From: a virus
IMG/VR virus record: IMGVR_UViG_3300001782_000010
Span: 1-55,670 of that record
DNA length: 55,670 bases
Direction: 5' to 3' (one strand)
Shown: positions 39,701-48,722 of the stretch, piece after piece
Layout of the letters: the number at the start of each line of letters is the position of its first letter
Position numbering within the stretch: the stretch's first letter is position 1
Notes under the pieces: model-generated
Database searches by the model: none
The model's input: the letters and a program-made list of their open reading frames with translations, nothing else
What the model was told of the DNA's origin: nothing
Translations under genes and position numbers: made by a program

Positions 39701-42700
39701 CTTGGAAGTGAACAAGCTTTAATGAAGGCAGGATTTAAACCTGTTCAGAAATTATTGGATGGACAGGAACAGACATTTAAATTGTTTGGAGATACTGCTT
39801 CAAAAGTTGGAGAAGAAGTTGCTAAGTCTTACCCTGGAATTCTTCCTGTATTCAATAGAATTGTAAATGCTAGTGAAAGTTTATATCAAGAATGGCAGGA
39901 AGGAAAAGAATATTCTAAAAAATTAATAGATAATATTAAAGAATTAGTAGAAGTTAAAGATGAACTTAGTAAAACTACTGATACTGCTACTAAAAAAGAA
40001 TTGAAAGGAAGAATAGCTAGTTTAGAACAAAATATTAAATACGCTACTTCTTATAATACATTACAATCAGCTATAGTAAGAACTACAGAAGATGGTAGAA
40101 GATTTCAGAAGAATGCTTTGAAAAATATACAAAAAGAATTTAAAGGTGTTTTATCTATAATAGAGGAAAATGCTGAAGGATTAAATCTTTTTGGAAGATT
40201 TATTAAAAATACTATAAAAGAAATTATTCATGCTATTGACATATATAAAGAAGAAAATGATTTAATAGATAGAAATGAAAAATTAATGACAAGTCTAAAA
40301 ACAAGGATCAAATCAGTAACTGGAGTAATGAAATTACTTGGAAGAGCTGCAATTGGTGTAATAGGTGGATTTATTTTAATGGCTGCTATTGAACCTGTTA
40401 TAGAAGGAATTCAGGGTCCATTAGAAGTTATAGGAGATATATTTTCAAATATTATAGATACTTTACAACCAGCTATTGACGCTTTTGCAGATGTATTAGA
40501 ACTTATAGGAGAAATACCATTCTTTGGACCTATATTGCAAGCTGCTATTGGTATGTTTCTACTAGCTTTAGCATTAATACCTGGTACAGTATTAAAAGGA
40601 ATAGCTGCATTTCTTAAATTTCTATTACATATTGATGCTGGTAAACAGAAGTCAGACGAATTTAGAAATATTCTAAAAACTACTTTTCTAGAATTTAAAG
40701 AAGGTATTACAACAACCATTCCATTTATGCAGGTATTAACTAATGAATTCTCTTTACTAGAATCTAAAATTAAAACAGTAGCAATAAAATTAAAAGAAGT
40801 AACAGCAGGAGTGGAAGGAACAGTAAAAGATGCTCCTTTGGATGTAGCATGGGAATTTAGTGTTATGGCTGGAGGAACAGAAGTAGCTAAGAAATCTTTA
40901 GAACAAATAACTGGAGCAATGGATACTACAATGAATACTGCTAATCAAATGGTTTCTTCAGTTAAAAAAATAAATACAAGTATGGAACCCAAAAATATTT
41001 CTAGTTCAGCATATGCATATAATATTCTTTCTAAAAATGTTAGAGTAGCAGGTGGTACACTAGAAGATACTTCTGTTCATGTGAAAACAACTGTAGAAAA
41101 TGCTAAAGCAATGACTGATGGATTGAAAGGATCTTCTGATGAAATGGGAAAAGTAAAAAGTGGAGTATCAGGTGCAGTTAAAGGACTTAAGAATTTTGCT
41201 TCTGGAGCATTTAAGGGATTTGCATATTTAACATTATTTGGAATAGCATTACAAGCTTTAGAACCTATATTAGAACCATTAGCAGAAGCATTTCAAATGA
41301 TGTTTGAACCATTAGAACCAATATTTGAATTGATAGGAGACTGGATTGAAGAAAATCCTGAATTAGTACAAGGATTATTTTTGATAATAGCAGGTTTATG
41401 GGCTGCAAATAAAATATTAGGTCCATTTGGAGGATTGCTAGGTGGAATATCTAAAATAACTGGTAAAGTAACAGGAGGAATTGGAGATGCAACGGACAGT
41501 GTATCAGGATTTTCATTTGAAAGTGCTGCATCAATGGCTGGGATGGCAGCTGTTATTGCTTCAATAGCTGGATTAGTTCTTGCATTTGCTGAATTAGCAA
41601 GATCATTTAAAGAAAGTGGAATATCAATTGACCAGTTTGCAGAATTAATTCTTATAGTATCTGTTGCAGGAGGAGCTTTAATAGCAGAAGTCACTTTACT
41701 TTCAAAATCATTCAAACAATTTTCTTATGAATCTGCCGTTTCAATGGCTGCTATTGGAGCTGTATTAGCTGGTCTAGCAGGATTAGTAATTGGTTTTTCA
41801 AATTTTGTTAAAGCTGTTGGTGAATCAGGAGTTAAAATAGGAGATACTATAAATCTTATTGTATCGTTCTCTATATCTTTAGGAATATTAGTTGGAATAA
41901 TTGAAGTACTTGCTGCAGTAATGGGTAGACTAGGAGCAACATGGGAAACAGCTCTGAGTTTAGCAGCTGTAACTGCAATTATTGTTGGTTTAAGTCTTCT
42001 TGTTGGTTCCTTTGGCGATTTAATTAAAGCAGCTAGTGAATCAGGATTTACTTTAGGAGAAATAACTGGTTTCTTAAATGCAACTATAACATCAGTTGGA
42101 ATATTAATTGGAGTATTAGCTGCTGTAGCAGGAGTATTAAGTGCTGTAACAGGAGGACTTGCTGCCGCAGGAATTGCAGCATTAGGATTCTTAGTAATTG
42201 CATTTGCAGAACTAATTAAAGCAGTTGCAGTATTTATTGAAGCAATAGTATATATGGCTAAGAACTGGAAGAAAATATCTAAGATGTTACTAGAAATAGG
42301 ACCAACAATTGTTAAAGCAATTGAAAATACTGTTGATGAAGTATTAAGAGTTTTAAAAGATAAAGTTCCAGAATGGATTAGAATGTTTGGTGAAGCAATG
42401 AGAAGAATTAGAGAAGCAATAATTGCTGAAGGACCATCTATAGCAAATGCTATAAAAGATATAATGAGTGAACTCGGAAGAATAATTGGTTCAGCTTTAG
42501 CAGGAATACCTTTGTTGTTTAGTAATATGTTTGCTGAAATATTTAGAGGGATAGGTGAAGCAGTAAATATATTAACTACAGCATTTGGAGAAATGTCTAA
42601 TAAAATAGTAACGTCTTTTTCTGAAATGTTTATATCTATCTTTAAGACGATAGATGAACAAATACCTCTTGTTGTACAAGCATTTACTTCTATGACAAGT

Positions 42701-44008
42701 GATATTTTAAATGCGGTTGGTTCTGGGATCGAAAGCATAGTTACAGACTTTGGTACTTTAATAGGAAGGATAATGAGTGTTATAGGAGAACAAGTATATC
42801 AGTTAATAGACTTAGGATCTGATATAATATCTAATATTCTTGAAGGAATAGGAGATGCTGCTGAACAAATTGGAGATGCTTTTATAGGAACTATGGAAAA
42901 AATAGGATCAACAATTGGTTCAGTAGTAAGTGTTGGTGCAGATATTATAGCAGATATTTTAGAAGGAATTGGTGATGCTGCAGTTGTGATAGGAAATGCC
43001 TTTATTGATACCATTTCAGAAATAGGAGATGTGATTGGAAGTGCTATAGATGTTGGTGGAGATATAATAGCAGATATTATTACTGGTATTGGAGATAATA
43101 TTTACAAGATAGGAAATGCTACTAAAGATGTAATTAAAAAAGTAGGAGAAGTAATAACTGATAATATTGATACTATTACACAATATGGTACTGATATAGC
43201 AGAAGCAATTAAAGATGGTATAACAGCTGGAGTAGATGTCGTTAAAGGAGGAATAGGAGAAATAATTGATCACATTATATCAGGATGCCCAGGAGGAGGA
43301 TTACAGGACATGTCTAAAGTAGGATATAAATATGGAAATCAAATGTCAAGAGGAATGGCAGATGGAATGTTAGGAAGTCTTAAACATATCAAAGATTCTG
43401 TGTCTCAAGCAATAAGTGGTTCTATAGAAATTATTGAAGGAGGAATAAAGATCGTAGGAGATATTGCAACTGGAATTGGAACTGCAGTTGTTATAGGAAT
43501 AGCTGGAGCTGCAAGTGCTGCTGGATCAGCAGTTGAAGGACTTGGGAATATCATTAGTGATGGAATAGAAGGAATACTTACTGGGTTAAGAAATATTTTC
43601 TGTTTCTCTCACATTATTCCAGAAGCAATATTAGATGCAGTTGATCCGTCTGTTAAAGCAATGTCTATATTAGGAGATTCAATATCAAGTACTTTAGGTG
43701 GATCAATTAGAGATGTTTCTAAAGTGTCTGAAGATATATCTTCCGCAGCATTATCTGAACTGAAAAATATGGAAGAATTAATTGGTAATCCAGAAATTCA
43801 GATAACTAGTAGAATAGGTGAAATGATTGGTCCAGGAATGTTGACAATTCCAACTGGAGCAGCAGTTGCTCCATCTCCAACATATTATAATGATTTCTAT
43901 ATTACAATTTCTGCTAGAGAATTATCTCCACAAATGACAGATGCAGAGAAAAGAAATTTAGCAGATGACTTATCTAAGCTAGTAGCAGAAAAAATAAGGA
44001 GGACTTAA
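36788..44008 (+). CDS. Tail tape measure protein
   Basis: 2406 residues after AAAGGAGG, the longest gene here. The N-terminal 250 residues are coiled-coil; residues 250-750 are Pro/Glu-rich with repeated phrases such as VPPAVQ, EVPPAVRE, KLPPLLRDIK; about 865-895 is a strong membrane-type segment. About 1575-1790 contains three related hydrophobic units (SFESAASMAGMAAVIASIAG, SYESAVSMAAIGAVLAGLAG, WETALSLAAVTAIIVGLSLL), and about 2010-2130 has 40-residue repeats (DIIADILEGIGDAA and similar). A Cys pair appears near GCPGGGL. The gene follows gpG/gpT chaperones, as in all long-tailed phages. If tail length follows the usual ~0.15 nm per residue, the tail would be roughly 350 nm (inference). Confidence 0.87.
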   Translation: MAEVGRPISEIIIRCMIECKQTTKGLQNLQEEQKKTIKIGDQLKDNHRKIQDSVFQTAKSLEELKSSLREVTQVPEFRPKVNINEIVKELERLMGYEINLEKKVGDLKKKFAEKMEIKDIKGAESVKKQLIKIEEELYNVRKTRTSLINELKGSMPGIIIPTHVETKESYLEVQALVKRLYQLRNKQKEVMEEWLKSSKEGATATAKNYKKQFDLLTSEVEKTRNLIQQLSGISVTTKYDIAPVRGTIEEALLKQINIAQQKLKDLFKAEMPPKELQIFPKIFKKLTSEEIIEKVPIVKTKAELTQEITRVLKEDIKAPEKAIQEIIRKVVKEPEEIPRTATIVVDLNEELVKRGLEPLTAVQASKLEFDLMPTGLSELEQAISIIKDSQKSHERTIEKVEKAGIAQTEYGKGVIHWEQKVIDQYQTVLNLLGKFPKYILGTGIMEEAKELIAYLEQIKATIRTIPTIEEVKAPDILKDVPKEQLVRCKVICDEATKKIKELTSTKISKVVYEAEVPPHVRVEPLTILVKYVQEKLPEVKIPDAIQKIVSEYEGEMPPETYEAILDFALGKIPEVPPAVQSLMYKYRPLEEPELKELSQFIELVHKEVPTVKLEPYLIDVEYARIAPPKLDPIRQDIKVMEAKIPDFEVPPAVREILHKEEPIPIQELEPLIRWIKPQYEKVEDLKLPPLLRDIKIVEQEIPKPEIEAAEIPIQCKLICMETTKEALDKVTGKREIEISLPHAPVRTFANRMSSDVGAISTGLSGLSRSIGSSFQLMSDRAERFRATQLRWIGRDLMRIGFMITIYGRMFSTTFQKAATASADLEGALMDIGDVLEDMADIIGTTIAPIFEALRGPLEAIQDFLEMNEIIAAVIGVVILIGSAFVLLASQMFSVIGTITVLRYGLVQIAGSALGAKTEVRGLTDMLKLLFEVLMGATRVQRTMVQELGLSQEETKKFALGIDDTIMKLEAFLGSEQALMKAGFKPVQKLLDGQEQTFKLFGDTASKVGEEVAKSYPGILPVFNRIVNASESLYQEWQEGKEYSKKLIDNIKELVEVKDELSKTTDTATKKELKGRIASLEQNIKYATSYNTLQSAIVRTTEDGRRFQKNALKNIQKEFKGVLSIIEENAEGLNLFGRFIKNTIKEIIHAIDIYKEENDLIDRNEKLMTSLKTRIKSVTGVMKLLGRAAIGVIGGFILMAAIEPVIEGIQGPLEVIGDIFSNIIDTLQPAIDAFADVLELIGEIPFFGPILQAAIGMFLLALALIPGTVLKGIAAFLKFLLHIDAGKQKSDEFRNILKTTFLEFKEGITTTIPFMQVLTNEFSLLESKIKTVAIKLKEVTAGVEGTVKDAPLDVAWEFSVMAGGTEVAKKSLEQITGAMDTTMNTANQMVSSVKKINTSMEPKNISSSAYAYNILSKNVRVAGGTLEDTSVHVKTTVENAKAMTDGLKGSSDEMGKVKSGVSGAVKGLKNFASGAFKGFAYLTLFGIALQALEPILEPLAEAFQMMFEPLEPIFELIGDWIEENPELVQGLFLIIAGLWAANKILGPFGGLLGGISKITGKVTGGIGDATDSVSGFSFESAASMAGMAAVIASIAGLVLAFAELARSFKESGISIDQFAELILIVSVAGGALIAEVTLLSKSFKQFSYESAVSMAAIGAVLAGLAGLVIGFSNFVKAVGESGVKIGDTINLIVSFSISLGILVGIIEVLAAVMGRLGATWETALSLAAVTAIIVGLSLLVGSFGDLIKAASESGFTLGEITGFLNATITSVGILIGVLAAVAGVLSAVTGGLAAAGIAALGFLVIAFAELIKAVAVFIEAIVYMAKNWKKISKMLLEIGPTIVKAIENTVDEVLRVLKDKVPEWIRMFGEAMRRIREAIIAEGPSIANAIKDIMSELGRIIGSALAGIPLLFSNMFAEIFRGIGEAVNILTTAFGEMSNKIVTSFSEMFISIFKTIDEQIPLVVQAFTSMTSDILNAVGSGIESIVTDFGTLIGRIMSVIGEQVYQLIDLGSDIISNILEGIGDAAEQIGDAFIGTMEKIGSTIGSVVSVGADIIADILEGIGDAAVVIGNAFIDTISEIGDVIGSAIDVGGDIIADIITGIGDNIYKIGNATKDVIKKVGEVITDNIDTITQYGTDIAEAIKDGITAGVDVVKGGIGEIIDHIISGCPGGGLQDMSKVGYKYGNQMSRGMADGMLGSLKHIKDSVSQAISGSIEIIEGGIKIVGDIATGIGTAVVIGIAGAASAAGSAVEGLGNIISDGIEGILTGLRNIFCFSHIIPEAILDAVDPSVKAMSILGDSISSTLGGSIRDVSKVSEDISSAALSELKNMEELIGNPEIQITSRIGEMIGPGMLTIPTGAAVAPSPTYYNDFYITISARELSPQMTDAEKRNLADDLSKLVAEKIRRT

Positions 44009-44009
44009 C

Positions 44010-44456
44010 ATGCCAAATATTAAATTTGTACCAACTTCAGATACCGATGACACACTTGTTTTAAGTGGAATATTTAGACCATCAAGATTAATTAAAAATA
44101 TTAAACATACATGGAGAAGAAGAAGACCATCCTCAAGTACAAGACCAGTAAAGAGAGCTAAAGATAGAAGAGAAGATCTTGTAGTATATACTTTAGAAGG
44201 TTCATGTGATTCTGCTGTAGCAGAGAAGCTAGAAAGTTTCAGTAAAGATGCATCAACATATTATTTTTATAACCCTCTTATTAGTCCAGATACTGTAATA
44301 TGTGGGGATCATCAGACTAGATGTCCTGCTTCAGGAGGAAATTATGGTTATGATCAGATAGTTTTTACATCATGTGAAGTAGAATTATTAGCTGGTAAGA
44401 AACCAGGATATGAATATAAATATAGAATAAATCTAGAAGAAGCAAAGGAGTATTGA
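44010..44456 (+). CDS. Tail protein downstream of the tape measure (possible distal tail component)
   Basis: 148 residues, one base after the tape-measure stop. FVPTSDTDDTLVLSGIFRPS, DLVVYTLEGSCDSAVAEKLE, and a C-terminal KKPGYEYKYRINLEEAKEY suggest a beta-rich core with an Arg-rich loop (WRRRRPSSSTRPVKR). In siphoviruses this slot holds the distal tail protein that links tube to hub. The fold cannot be confirmed by eye. Confidence 0.4.
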   Translation: MPNIKFVPTSDTDDTLVLSGIFRPSRLIKNIKHTWRRRRPSSSTRPVKRAKDRREDLVVYTLEGSCDSAVAEKLESFSKDASTYYFYNPLISPDTVICGDHQTRCPASGGNYGYDQIVFTSCEVELLAGKKPGYEYKYRINLEEAKEY

Positions 44457-44510
44457 ATATGAAGAAAAGATTATTTATAGAAATGTACAATAAAATACTG
44501 AGGGAGATTA

Positions 44511-45647
44511 ATGCCTATTAGAATTATTCCTCCACAATTAACTAAGACTGAATGGAATGCTTTACTTTATCTAGCTTTAGCTAAGACTTCAAGTTTTATA
44601 GTTAGAATAAATGAAGGATATTATGAAGCAATATGGGCATATGGTACATATGGAGGACAATCTGAAACAACTCAAGCTGGAAGATTAGCTTATGGAGGAT
44701 CAGGAAATCAGGGAGGAATAAGTGGTTCTTCTTTTGAAGCAGTTATTGAAGCATGTCTTAGTACATTATCAAATGGAGGAAGTATTTTAACTAAGTCGGC
44801 TTCATATGAAGTAGATGATCAAATAGACTGGTCACAAAATGATATTATGTTATTTGGAGAAAGAGGTACGATCTTTACTTTTCCAGACACTTTATCAGTA
44901 GATAGAACAATGATTGATATGACTGGAGATAGAAATAGAATAAGCAATATATTCTTTGATGGTATTAGAGATCAGGTTTCAGGAAATCAAGATGCAGTTC
45001 TTATTGATGGAGGATTATATAATACTATAGACAATAATAGATTTGAAGCATTTACTTCAGATGCAATAGTTTGTGATAATGCTTCTTCATATTGTTTTAT
45101 TACAAACAATTTAATATATGATATTTATTCTAGAGGATTAAATCTTAATGATATTAGACATTCTGTAATATCAGGAAATATTTTAAGACATATTGGAGTT
45201 TCAGGAGTAGACACTGATGGTGCATTATATAGTACATTTGCGTACAATATATTTGAAGATACTTCTTTCTGGGCTAATGATAATGCTTTAGAACTTGAAC
45301 AGGAAGAGACTAGTCCAACACATACTGAATTTTGTACGGTTATAGGAAATACATTTTTGAATGGATATTGTGGAGTACATATTAATTCTGGAAGAAATAA
45401 TACAGTTATTGGTAATTCATTTGATAGTTTTGTATATGGAATAAGAATACAGACAGCTGGAGGTACAAGATACTCTACTAGAAATATTATTAAAGGGAAT
45501 AGATTTGGTACTATAACAACCAATCCAATTATAGAAATAGATGCTAATCAAGATTATAATGTAATAGTAGGGAATATATTTCCAGACAGTCCTAATAATG
45601 ATCTAAAAGGAGTTAATGATGAAATAGGACATAATATAGGTGGATAA
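44511..45647 (+). CDS. Right-handed beta-helix tail spike-like protein
   Basis: 378 residues after GAGGGAG. From about residue 110 on the sequence is a run of pectate-lyase-like rungs with the NxI/NxF pattern: NRISNIFFDG, NTIDNNRFEAFTSDAIVCDN, FITNNLIYDIYSRGLNLND, SVISGNILRHIGVSG, NNTVIGNSFDSFVYGI, NIIKGNRF. The N-terminal 100 residues would attach it to the tail. Such proteins bind or cut surface polysaccharide; I cannot pick out a catalytic site. A 19-residue gap with a small 20-codon frame lies just before it. Confidence 0.7.
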   Translation: MPIRIIPPQLTKTEWNALLYLALAKTSSFIVRINEGYYEAIWAYGTYGGQSETTQAGRLAYGGSGNQGGISGSSFEAVIEACLSTLSNGGSILTKSASYEVDDQIDWSQNDIMLFGERGTIFTFPDTLSVDRTMIDMTGDRNRISNIFFDGIRDQVSGNQDAVLIDGGLYNTIDNNRFEAFTSDAIVCDNASSYCFITNNLIYDIYSRGLNLNDIRHSVISGNILRHIGVSGVDTDGALYSTFAYNIFEDTSFWANDNALELEQEETSPTHTEFCTVIGNTFLNGYCGVHINSGRNNTVIGNSFDSFVYGIRIQTAGGTRYSTRNIIKGNRFGTITTNPIIEIDANQDYNVIVGNIFPDSPNNDLKGVNDEIGHNIGG

Positions 45648-45648
45648 A

Positions 45649-47331
45649 ATGAGTCAACATCTTAAAATAGTAAGTTACATTATAGAAAAAAGAGATTCTA
45701 CTTATTTAGCTAGAGATAAATATGGAAAAATATTTTCTAAATCAGATATTTTCAAAACAGTAATTGATGATGTTATTTCTGAAATAAGTTATGTTGGAGG
45801 AGGAAAAATATTTATTACTAAATCTGTCATTGCTTCTTATTCTGGAAAAATATACATAACATCATCTAATATTGAAATGGAAGGAGAAAAAGGACACCAA
45901 TTAACTCATACTGGTACAAATTTTGCTTTTCATATTCAGGGAACTCTAGATAATTATATAGATAATATAAGATTGAAAGATATTAATTTAAAATGTAGCA
46001 ATGGTTCTGAAGAAGACGGATTTACTTTTGTATATGTAGAAAACAGTATAATTGAAAACTGTTCTTTGAGAGATTCTCATGAAGAAGGAATAATATTATA
46101 TGATTGTAGAAATGTTAAAATAATAAAAAATAATCTGGACAATTGTGGTCAAGACGTTACTAACCCATCTATAGAAATAAAAGATACAGCTACAGGAGCC
46201 GATGTAAGAAACAATTATATTGGATATAATAAAATTATTAATTCTCCAAAAATAGCTATAACTGTAAGAGGAACTAAAAATACTGTTATTGAAAATAATA
46301 TTATTACTAATTCATCAATTACAACTGCAGATAAGATAGGTTCAGCTGGAATAGTAATATGGGCTGGAGGAGAAACTTCAGAAACTGATGTTGATGATGT
46401 AATAATAAGAGAAAATATGATTGATACTCCTTATGCCTATGGAATCCTTATAAATTCTGGAGGAACAAACTCAAATAATCATATAAATATTTTAAATAAT
46501 ACAATTATAAATGGCAAATATTTTGGAATAGGAGTGTTTGGTGATTCTACAAGAGTAGGAATAGATCATAATACTATTAAAAATTGTATTTATGGAGCAA
46601 TTCAAGTTCAAAATAAACCTAGATATGGAAGAATACATGGTAACTTTTGTATTGATAGTCCAGTATCATTTACTACAACAAATATTATAACATTATATGA
46701 TAATGTTACTGATTGGATAATTGATGGAAATACATTAATATTTAAAAATAGTGGACAAGGTCAACATTTAATAAGTATTCAAAATCAATGTAATAGAAAC
46801 AATATTTTAAACAATTATTTGTATAGACCTGATCTTAATAATAGAGGTATTGTTATTTCTTCAAATTGTGATGATAATATGATCCAAAATAATAGAATAT
46901 TAAATAGTTGGTCATGTGTTCAAATATGGTCAGCAGATTGTCAGAATACCTTGATTCAAGGAAATTATTTTAATAGAGGATCTCTTTCAATAGGTGAATC
47001 TGGGAATATAAGTACTGTAATAAAAAATAATTATAGTTTTAATCCAATAGGTAAAATATCTAATCCTTTTGAAAATATATATAATACAATTTCATGGAGT
47101 AAAGGAAATCAATCTAGTCCTACAGCAGATACTACTTACATTATAAAACAAATTGATATGATAATAACGTCATATGGAGGTTCTAATGTGGATATAACTG
47201 TTTATGATTTAAATGATAATATAATAACTGAGAATGAATTAGAACTATCAGCTTTATATCTACCAGTAGGATATAAAATAAATTGGGGATCATTTACTTC
47301 AGATCCAACAGTCATAATAGGAGGTAATTAA
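45649..47331 (+). CDS. Second right-handed beta-helix tail spike-like protein
   Basis: About 560 residues from ATG at 45649, five bases after GGTGG. Rungs are clear: NIRLKDINLKCSNGSEEDG, NSIIENCSLRDSHEEGIILY, NVKIIKNNLDNCGQDVTN, NYIGYNKIINSPKIAITVRG, NHINILNNTIINGKYFGIGV, DNMIQNNRILNSWSCV. The C-terminal 90 residues are a small beta domain (TYIIKQIDMIITSYGGSN). It is not a close copy of the gene before it, but has the same architecture. It likely recognises or degrades host surface glycan. Confidence 0.7.
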   Translation: MSQHLKIVSYIIEKRDSTYLARDKYGKIFSKSDIFKTVIDDVISEISYVGGGKIFITKSVIASYSGKIYITSSNIEMEGEKGHQLTHTGTNFAFHIQGTLDNYIDNIRLKDINLKCSNGSEEDGFTFVYVENSIIENCSLRDSHEEGIILYDCRNVKIIKNNLDNCGQDVTNPSIEIKDTATGADVRNNYIGYNKIINSPKIAITVRGTKNTVIENNIITNSSITTADKIGSAGIVIWAGGETSETDVDDVIIRENMIDTPYAYGILINSGGTNSNNHINILNNTIINGKYFGIGVFGDSTRVGIDHNTIKNCIYGAIQVQNKPRYGRIHGNFCIDSPVSFTTTNIITLYDNVTDWIIDGNTLIFKNSGQGQHLISIQNQCNRNNILNNYLYRPDLNNRGIVISSNCDDNMIQNNRILNSWSCVQIWSADCQNTLIQGNYFNRGSLSIGESGNISTVIKNNYSFNPIGKISNPFENIYNTISWSKGNQSSPTADTTYIIKQIDMIITSYGGSNVDITVYDLNDNIITENELELSALYLPVGYKINWGSFTSDPTVIIGGN

Positions 47332-47389
47332 ATGATAAATAAACCTTTTAATAATAAAATATACTTAATATCTTTGGAGGAAAATTTAA

Positions 47390-48691
47390 ATGCCAAAATG
47401 GAGAAAATATGATGTAGATGTAGATATTGGAAATATAGATCTTAGAACTACTTTTGGAGCTAATGTAGAAGGTAATATTGTAATGTGGGTGCCTAAAGAA
47501 AAACGTCTAATTGTTGGTATTACAAATAACACAGATAATAAAGCAGAAATATGGATTTCAGATGATTTTGGTGTTAATTGGACTATAGTTTATCAAGATG
47601 CTCTTCCTGTTACTTCAGGTCAATATTGGAGAGATACATTTGTTGCTAGAAATGGAACTCTATTGATAGGAGGTTCTCATTATAATATATATTCAAAAGA
47701 TGATGGTAAAACATGGGCAAGACTTGGTGATTTAGGTGATTTTCCAATGATGAATTTTACAGAAGACAAAAACGGAAATTTATATGCATGTAGTCATGGT
47801 CCCGCTATTAATAAATCAACAAATGGTGGAGATAATTGGACAACAGCTTGGAGTATTGGAACATGGGATGAACATTTACATGGATGCTACTATGATAAAT
47901 GGAATGACAAGTTTTGGCTAACAATGGGCGATATAAATAAATATATTATGAAATATGATAACACTTTAACTTCAAGAGAAGGTTTGTTCCAGATCTCATA
48001 TAGAGGTGGTATAAATCAATATATAGCATGTATAGTTACAGATAATGCTTTATATTTTACAACAGATATGGCTACTCCAACATTAATAACAAGAGCTTAT
48101 ACTGATATGAGTGATTATAATCATTGGGTTATGCCTTCACAAGTTGGTCCTGTAGTAAGTAATATATATAGTGCTACAGCAATGGGAGATCTTTTCACAG
48201 TCTGGGGAACAGATTATCCTTATTTCTCATTTAGTTATGATGGTGGAGAAACTTGGTGTTACTTACAAATTGGTGATGATAAGACTGTAGAATGGGCTTT
48301 TGATGCTGGTAATTTTGTTCTTATAATTACAGAAACTTCACTTGTTTCTATTTCTAAAGAATCACTTAGAAATATGAAGCCAGCAAACCATCAAATTATA
48401 AATATAGATTATGTAACAGCAGGATCAACAACATATTCTATGAAAGTACCAATTAGAAAATGGAATTCAATAATGGTATATACTGAAACAGATGGTACCT
48501 GTGGTTTTGAACCATATATTTATTATTATGGTAATGAATATATAGTAGATTCAACAATTTCTCATAGTGGTACAGAAAGAAAACTTACAGACTTGACAGC
48601 AAAAGCAAAAGGTGCACAGTATATAAACTTTCGTTATTTTGCTTCATCATATAAAAGAATGGCTGTTGTAATATTAAGTGATCCTGTATAA
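47390..48691 (+). CDS. Asp-box (BNR) beta-propeller protein
   Basis: 433 residues after GGAGG. Four Asp-box motifs (S-x-D-x-G-x-T/N-W) can be seen: ISDDFGVNWT, YSKDDGKTWA, KSTNGGDNWT and FSYDGGETWC. These are structural turns of sialidase-type six- or seven-bladed propellers. The Arg triad of real sialidases is not obvious, so binding rather than cleavage may be its role. The last 100 residues form a separate beta domain (YSMKVPIRKWNSIMVYTETD). Located among tail-tip genes. Confidence 0.65.
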   Translation: MPKWRKYDVDVDIGNIDLRTTFGANVEGNIVMWVPKEKRLIVGITNNTDNKAEIWISDDFGVNWTIVYQDALPVTSGQYWRDTFVARNGTLLIGGSHYNIYSKDDGKTWARLGDLGDFPMMNFTEDKNGNLYACSHGPAINKSTNGGDNWTTAWSIGTWDEHLHGCYYDKWNDKFWLTMGDINKYIMKYDNTLTSREGLFQISYRGGINQYIACIVTDNALYFTTDMATPTLITRAYTDMSDYNHWVMPSQVGPVVSNIYSATAMGDLFTVWGTDYPYFSFSYDGGETWCYLQIGDDKTVEWAFDAGNFVLIITETSLVSISKESLRNMKPANHQIINIDYVTAGSTTYSMKVPIRKWNSIMVYTETDGTCGFEPYIYYYGNEYIVDSTISHSGTERKLTDLTAKAKGAQYINFRYFASSYKRMAVVILSDPV

Positions 48692-48692
48692 T

Positions 48693-48720
48693 ATTAAACT
48701 CTTTTAAATGAGAGTGTAAT
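48693..48720 (+). promoter_or_regulatory. Intergenic hairpin before the hub gene
   Basis: ATTAAACTCT (48693-48702) and AGAGTGTAAT (48711-48720) form a ten-base stem with one mismatch and an eight-base loop. It fills nearly the whole gap between propeller and hub genes and includes the only purine-rich element before the ATG at 48723, so it could be a processing or translation-control site. Confidence 0.45.
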
Positions 48721-48722
48721 AA

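Noticed and set aside
41293-43273. Several long open frames on the minus strand inside the tape measure gene, up to 337 codons
   Set aside because: They mirror the hydrophobic repeats of the plus-strand gene, have no ribosome sites, and show low-complexity Ile/Ser/Asn composition typical of antisense shadows.
44459-44521. 20-codon frame between the 44010 gene and the first beta-helix gene
   Set aside because: No ribosome site of its own; the GAGGGAG inside it serves the ATG at 44511, so it is most likely spacer.
47332-47412. 26-codon frame before the Asp-box propeller gene
   Set aside because: Short, Asn/Lys-rich, overlaps the ribosome site and start of the next gene and has no recognisable motif.
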